Source: Effrenium voratum
Taxonomy: Eukaryota > Sar > Dinophyceae > Suessiales > Symbiodiniaceae
Direction of reading: 5' to 3'
DNA length: 64,000 nucleotides
Assembly: GCA_963377175.1 (NCBI GenBank)
Contig: CAUJNA010001504.1
Span: 1-64,000, forward strand
Made by a program: the position numbers and the translations under genes. The notes beneath the pieces are model-generated. The model ran no database searches, was not told where the DNA came from, and saw nothing but the letters and a program-made list of their open reading frames with translations. Shown one piece after another: positions 61,891 through 64,000 of this stretch (the first letter of the stretch is position 1; the number at the start of each line of letters is the position of its first letter).

Positions 61891-63248
61891 GCCCCGTGCC
61901 GCGTAGCCTATCGCCGCCCCAGGCGTTCAACTGGCGCCTGGCCACGGAAACGCTTCGCCTCGTGGCGCCCATGCCTTATTCTCTTCAAAGCAGACGCGCG
62001 TGCGTCGAAGTGGAGCTGGCACCGTACGCATAGACATGTCGCAAGCAGCCTTTCTGGAGGACACAGACCATTTTAGCCTTCAAGAGTCTCATCCCTGGGA
62101 TCTTGCGGGGCGAATTGCCAGCATGTGAGGTCGATTTTCAAAACTGCGGAGAAAAGTACGATTCTTTGCAGAGTTGAAGGAGTTAAGAGCCCTGGCGGAT
62201 GTTTGATGGTTGTTCAGACCAATGATATGCTTTGTTTTTATAACAGAAGGGGGCGCCATGGGGGGCGGAGTTGTGAAAAGAGCATGTTTCACATACTTGC
62301 CCGAACTAATCAAGACTGCATCCACTTCTTTGTCGCACTCCTCAAGCAACTATGCAAGCAACGTAGTAAAAATGCAACAGTTTTCCAACAGATGAAAACA
62401 AGACCGCACGTGCCCCGAGCTTGGGAGAACCTTGCCATGGTGTTTTCTTGAGATGTCTTATTCCATTAGTATTCCTTTTGAATTGCACTCGGGCAACCTG
62501 TTTTGTATGCGCATCCTGGATTGCAAGCTTCCCGCATCACCAGCAGGAAGGACGCGGTTGGACAATCTAAATCATTTTAATTGTAAACGCTGCATATTGC
62601 CCCCCTCGGCCTAGCCGAGCGCGCAACGTCTGTAGTTCGACTTCAAGCAGCAGAGCTGGTTAAGTGGCGATTCAGGAATGGACAGGTTCTGCCGTCGTCG
62701 GACTAATTGATGTCACGGGCCGAAGTTGCGTAGGAATCCCGGAGGTTAGGGCAAGGCGATGCAGTAGGACTCATGGAGCCAAGAGCTTGTGGCGCTGGGT
62801 GCTGGGTGGTGGATGTCATTGGCGCAAGTTGCGCGGAAAGTCTTGATGCGCAACACAGAGCTGTGGTGATAGCCCACCACACATGGTTTGGGTGGGCTGG
62901 CGGCTTAGACAAGCTTGGCCAGTGGGTGGTACGCACCAAATTGGCCTTGCTGGGCGTGAGGCTGGCTTGCGTGTATTCTACGTTAATAGCTCTGCATGGA
63001 CTAGGTTAATAGCTCTGCATGGATTAGGTTGGCTGCTTGTTGGAGCCGGGCCTGAGATTGGAGCCGGGCCTGAGACTAGTCTCAAATGGACGGGTGGTTG
63101 GGCTGGGCTTGTTTGGGTGGATTGACAAGAATGAGCCTTATGGAATTGGACGCCGATTAATCCGAAAATTTAAAGGATAGGCTTGGGCCGATCGATATTA
63201 TTGAGGGAGGCGGGAGGGGTGGGGGGAATGAAGGAATAAGATGGGCAA
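61891..63248. other. No recognisable gene
   Basis: Host sequence. The coding-like continuation to about 62031 may belong to the thioesterase fragment. A short direct repeat TAATAGCTCTGCATGGA occurs twice near 62984-63022, and GGAGCCGGGCCTGAGA twice near 63043-63076. Confidence 0.45.
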
Positions 63249-63301
63249 GGGATTAGCTAAACATATTTTTATGGGGATTAGCTAAACATATTTTTATGGG
63301 G
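63249..63301. repeat. Direct duplication of about 26 bp
   Basis: GGGATTAGCTAAACATATTT plus TTATGG occurs twice head to tail, at the boundary of an AT-rich patch (63290-63470). Confidence 0.8.
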
Positions 63302-64000
63302 AATGATATCGATATAAACTATATTTTGAATTTTTAATTTTATATATTTATGATTTATAATAGGCAATTTAATCTAAATCCTTAATTCGAGAAATTCGAG
63401 GATACTAATTTTATGGTTTAATTAATTAAATAAAATCATTATATATTTTTAATTTAAACCGGTATGACCGAGGTCGCATTTCCCGTGCACTGGCAAGCCG
63501 TTGTAGCGGTATTCCGGCTAAATCGTAGTGTTTGCGGCGAGCGGTTATGTTTGTCTCGTTTTTTTTTTCTCCGTGGCACAAGCTCCCATAGGCCTCGCAT
63601 TTTGCCGAAATTTCGGGGGGTTTTTAGCAATTTTGCTTAGAGCTTCTGCGGCGTAACCCGGCCAAATTTTCCCGAATTTTGGGTCGTTTCCGGCGACGCG
63701 GCTCTTAGGTTTCCGGACGTTACCCCCGCAAATTCCTTTAGAATTTGGCGGCTTTCCGAAGAAAATACCGGGCCAAATTTCGGGGAAATTTAGGGACCTG
63801 TCCGAATCGAAATTTCGTGCAAATTTCGTACCGGGTGTCTTCGTATCTTTGCCTCTCTCTGTGTTTCCCAGTCTGTTTCTGTGTGGCCATATCTATCTAT
63901 TTCGTAAGCTCTGTCTTTCTCTGTCTATCTTTGTGCATCTCTGTGTATCCCAATCTATTTCTTTTTGGTGTTTGTGCCTCTCTGTCTCTATTTGTCTGTT
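63302..64000. other. AT-rich patch followed by AATTTCGGGG-type and CT-rich simple sequence
   Basis: 63302-63460 is AT-rich and non-coding. 63590-63830 has repeated phrases around AAATTTCGGG and CCGAATTTTGGG. 63840-64000 is a degenerate CTCTGTCT/TCTATCT microsatellite. No gene. Confidence 0.6.

Noticed and set aside
1..64000. tRNA, rRNA, CRISPR arrays, bacterial operons or riboswitches
   Set aside because: None recognised by eye. The sequence is eukaryotic and viral in character.

Overview
The window is GC-balanced, repeat-rich eukaryotic DNA interrupted by one sharply AT-rich block at 22447-43771. The flanks look like an algal protist, most likely a dinoflagellate. The reasons are minisatellites that stay open in several frames, GATA microsatellites, a decayed Copia retroelement with a YVDD reverse transcriptase, and very short candidate exons whose introns start GTGA or have non-GT donors. 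The host assignment is inference.

Left flank (1-22446). Scattered plus-strand coding fragments look like pieces of RNA-recognition motifs (RRMs): 905-967, 3510-3600, three phase-compatible exons at 5972-8427, 12210-12298 and 22020-22073. Between them lie tandem arrays of 27-bp, about 73-bp, 14-bp and 18/36-bp units. A degenerate Copia-like element (about 13140-19405) sits between two blocks of the same minisatellite family and seems to have split one array.

Central element (22447-43771, 21.3 kb). This is a complete Polinton/Maverick-type integrated virus with 311-bp terminal inverted repeats and a 5-bp AGGGG target duplication. Its left half, mostly on the minus strand, carries two zinc-binding proteins, a small helical protein, a 1262-aa protein-primed DNA polymerase B, an RVE integrase, a C2HC zinc finger, four acidic or lysine-rich proteins and the minor capsid protein. 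The right half carries a lipase-like protein, the major capsid protein, a 964-aa fibre with a C-terminal S74 chaperone domain, small membrane or myristoylated proteins, the packaging ATPase on the minus strand, an AT-hook-like protein, a frame-broken C5 methyltransferase and a zinc-finger gene that runs into the right TIR. Two apparent promoter classes are visible: a GACTTAAGG motif on five left-block genes, including PolB, and TCTAATTA-type motifs beside capsid-block genes. Perfect or near-perfect hairpins follow most stop codons. One protein carries three KATQT motifs at an exact 10-residue period, matching the dynein light chain LC8-binding consensus.

Right flank (43777-64000). Three phase-compatible plus-strand exons (45556-47469) encode an RRM followed by an Arg/Ser-rich tail and a stop. 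RRM pieces on both sides in the same orientation suggest that the virus lies in an intron of a multi-RRM gene, or between two such genes. The rest is mostly unassigned, with foldback elements at 45674-45780 and 50717-50847, a thioesterase-like fragment at 61615-61890, and AT-rich and CT-rich simple sequence at the end.
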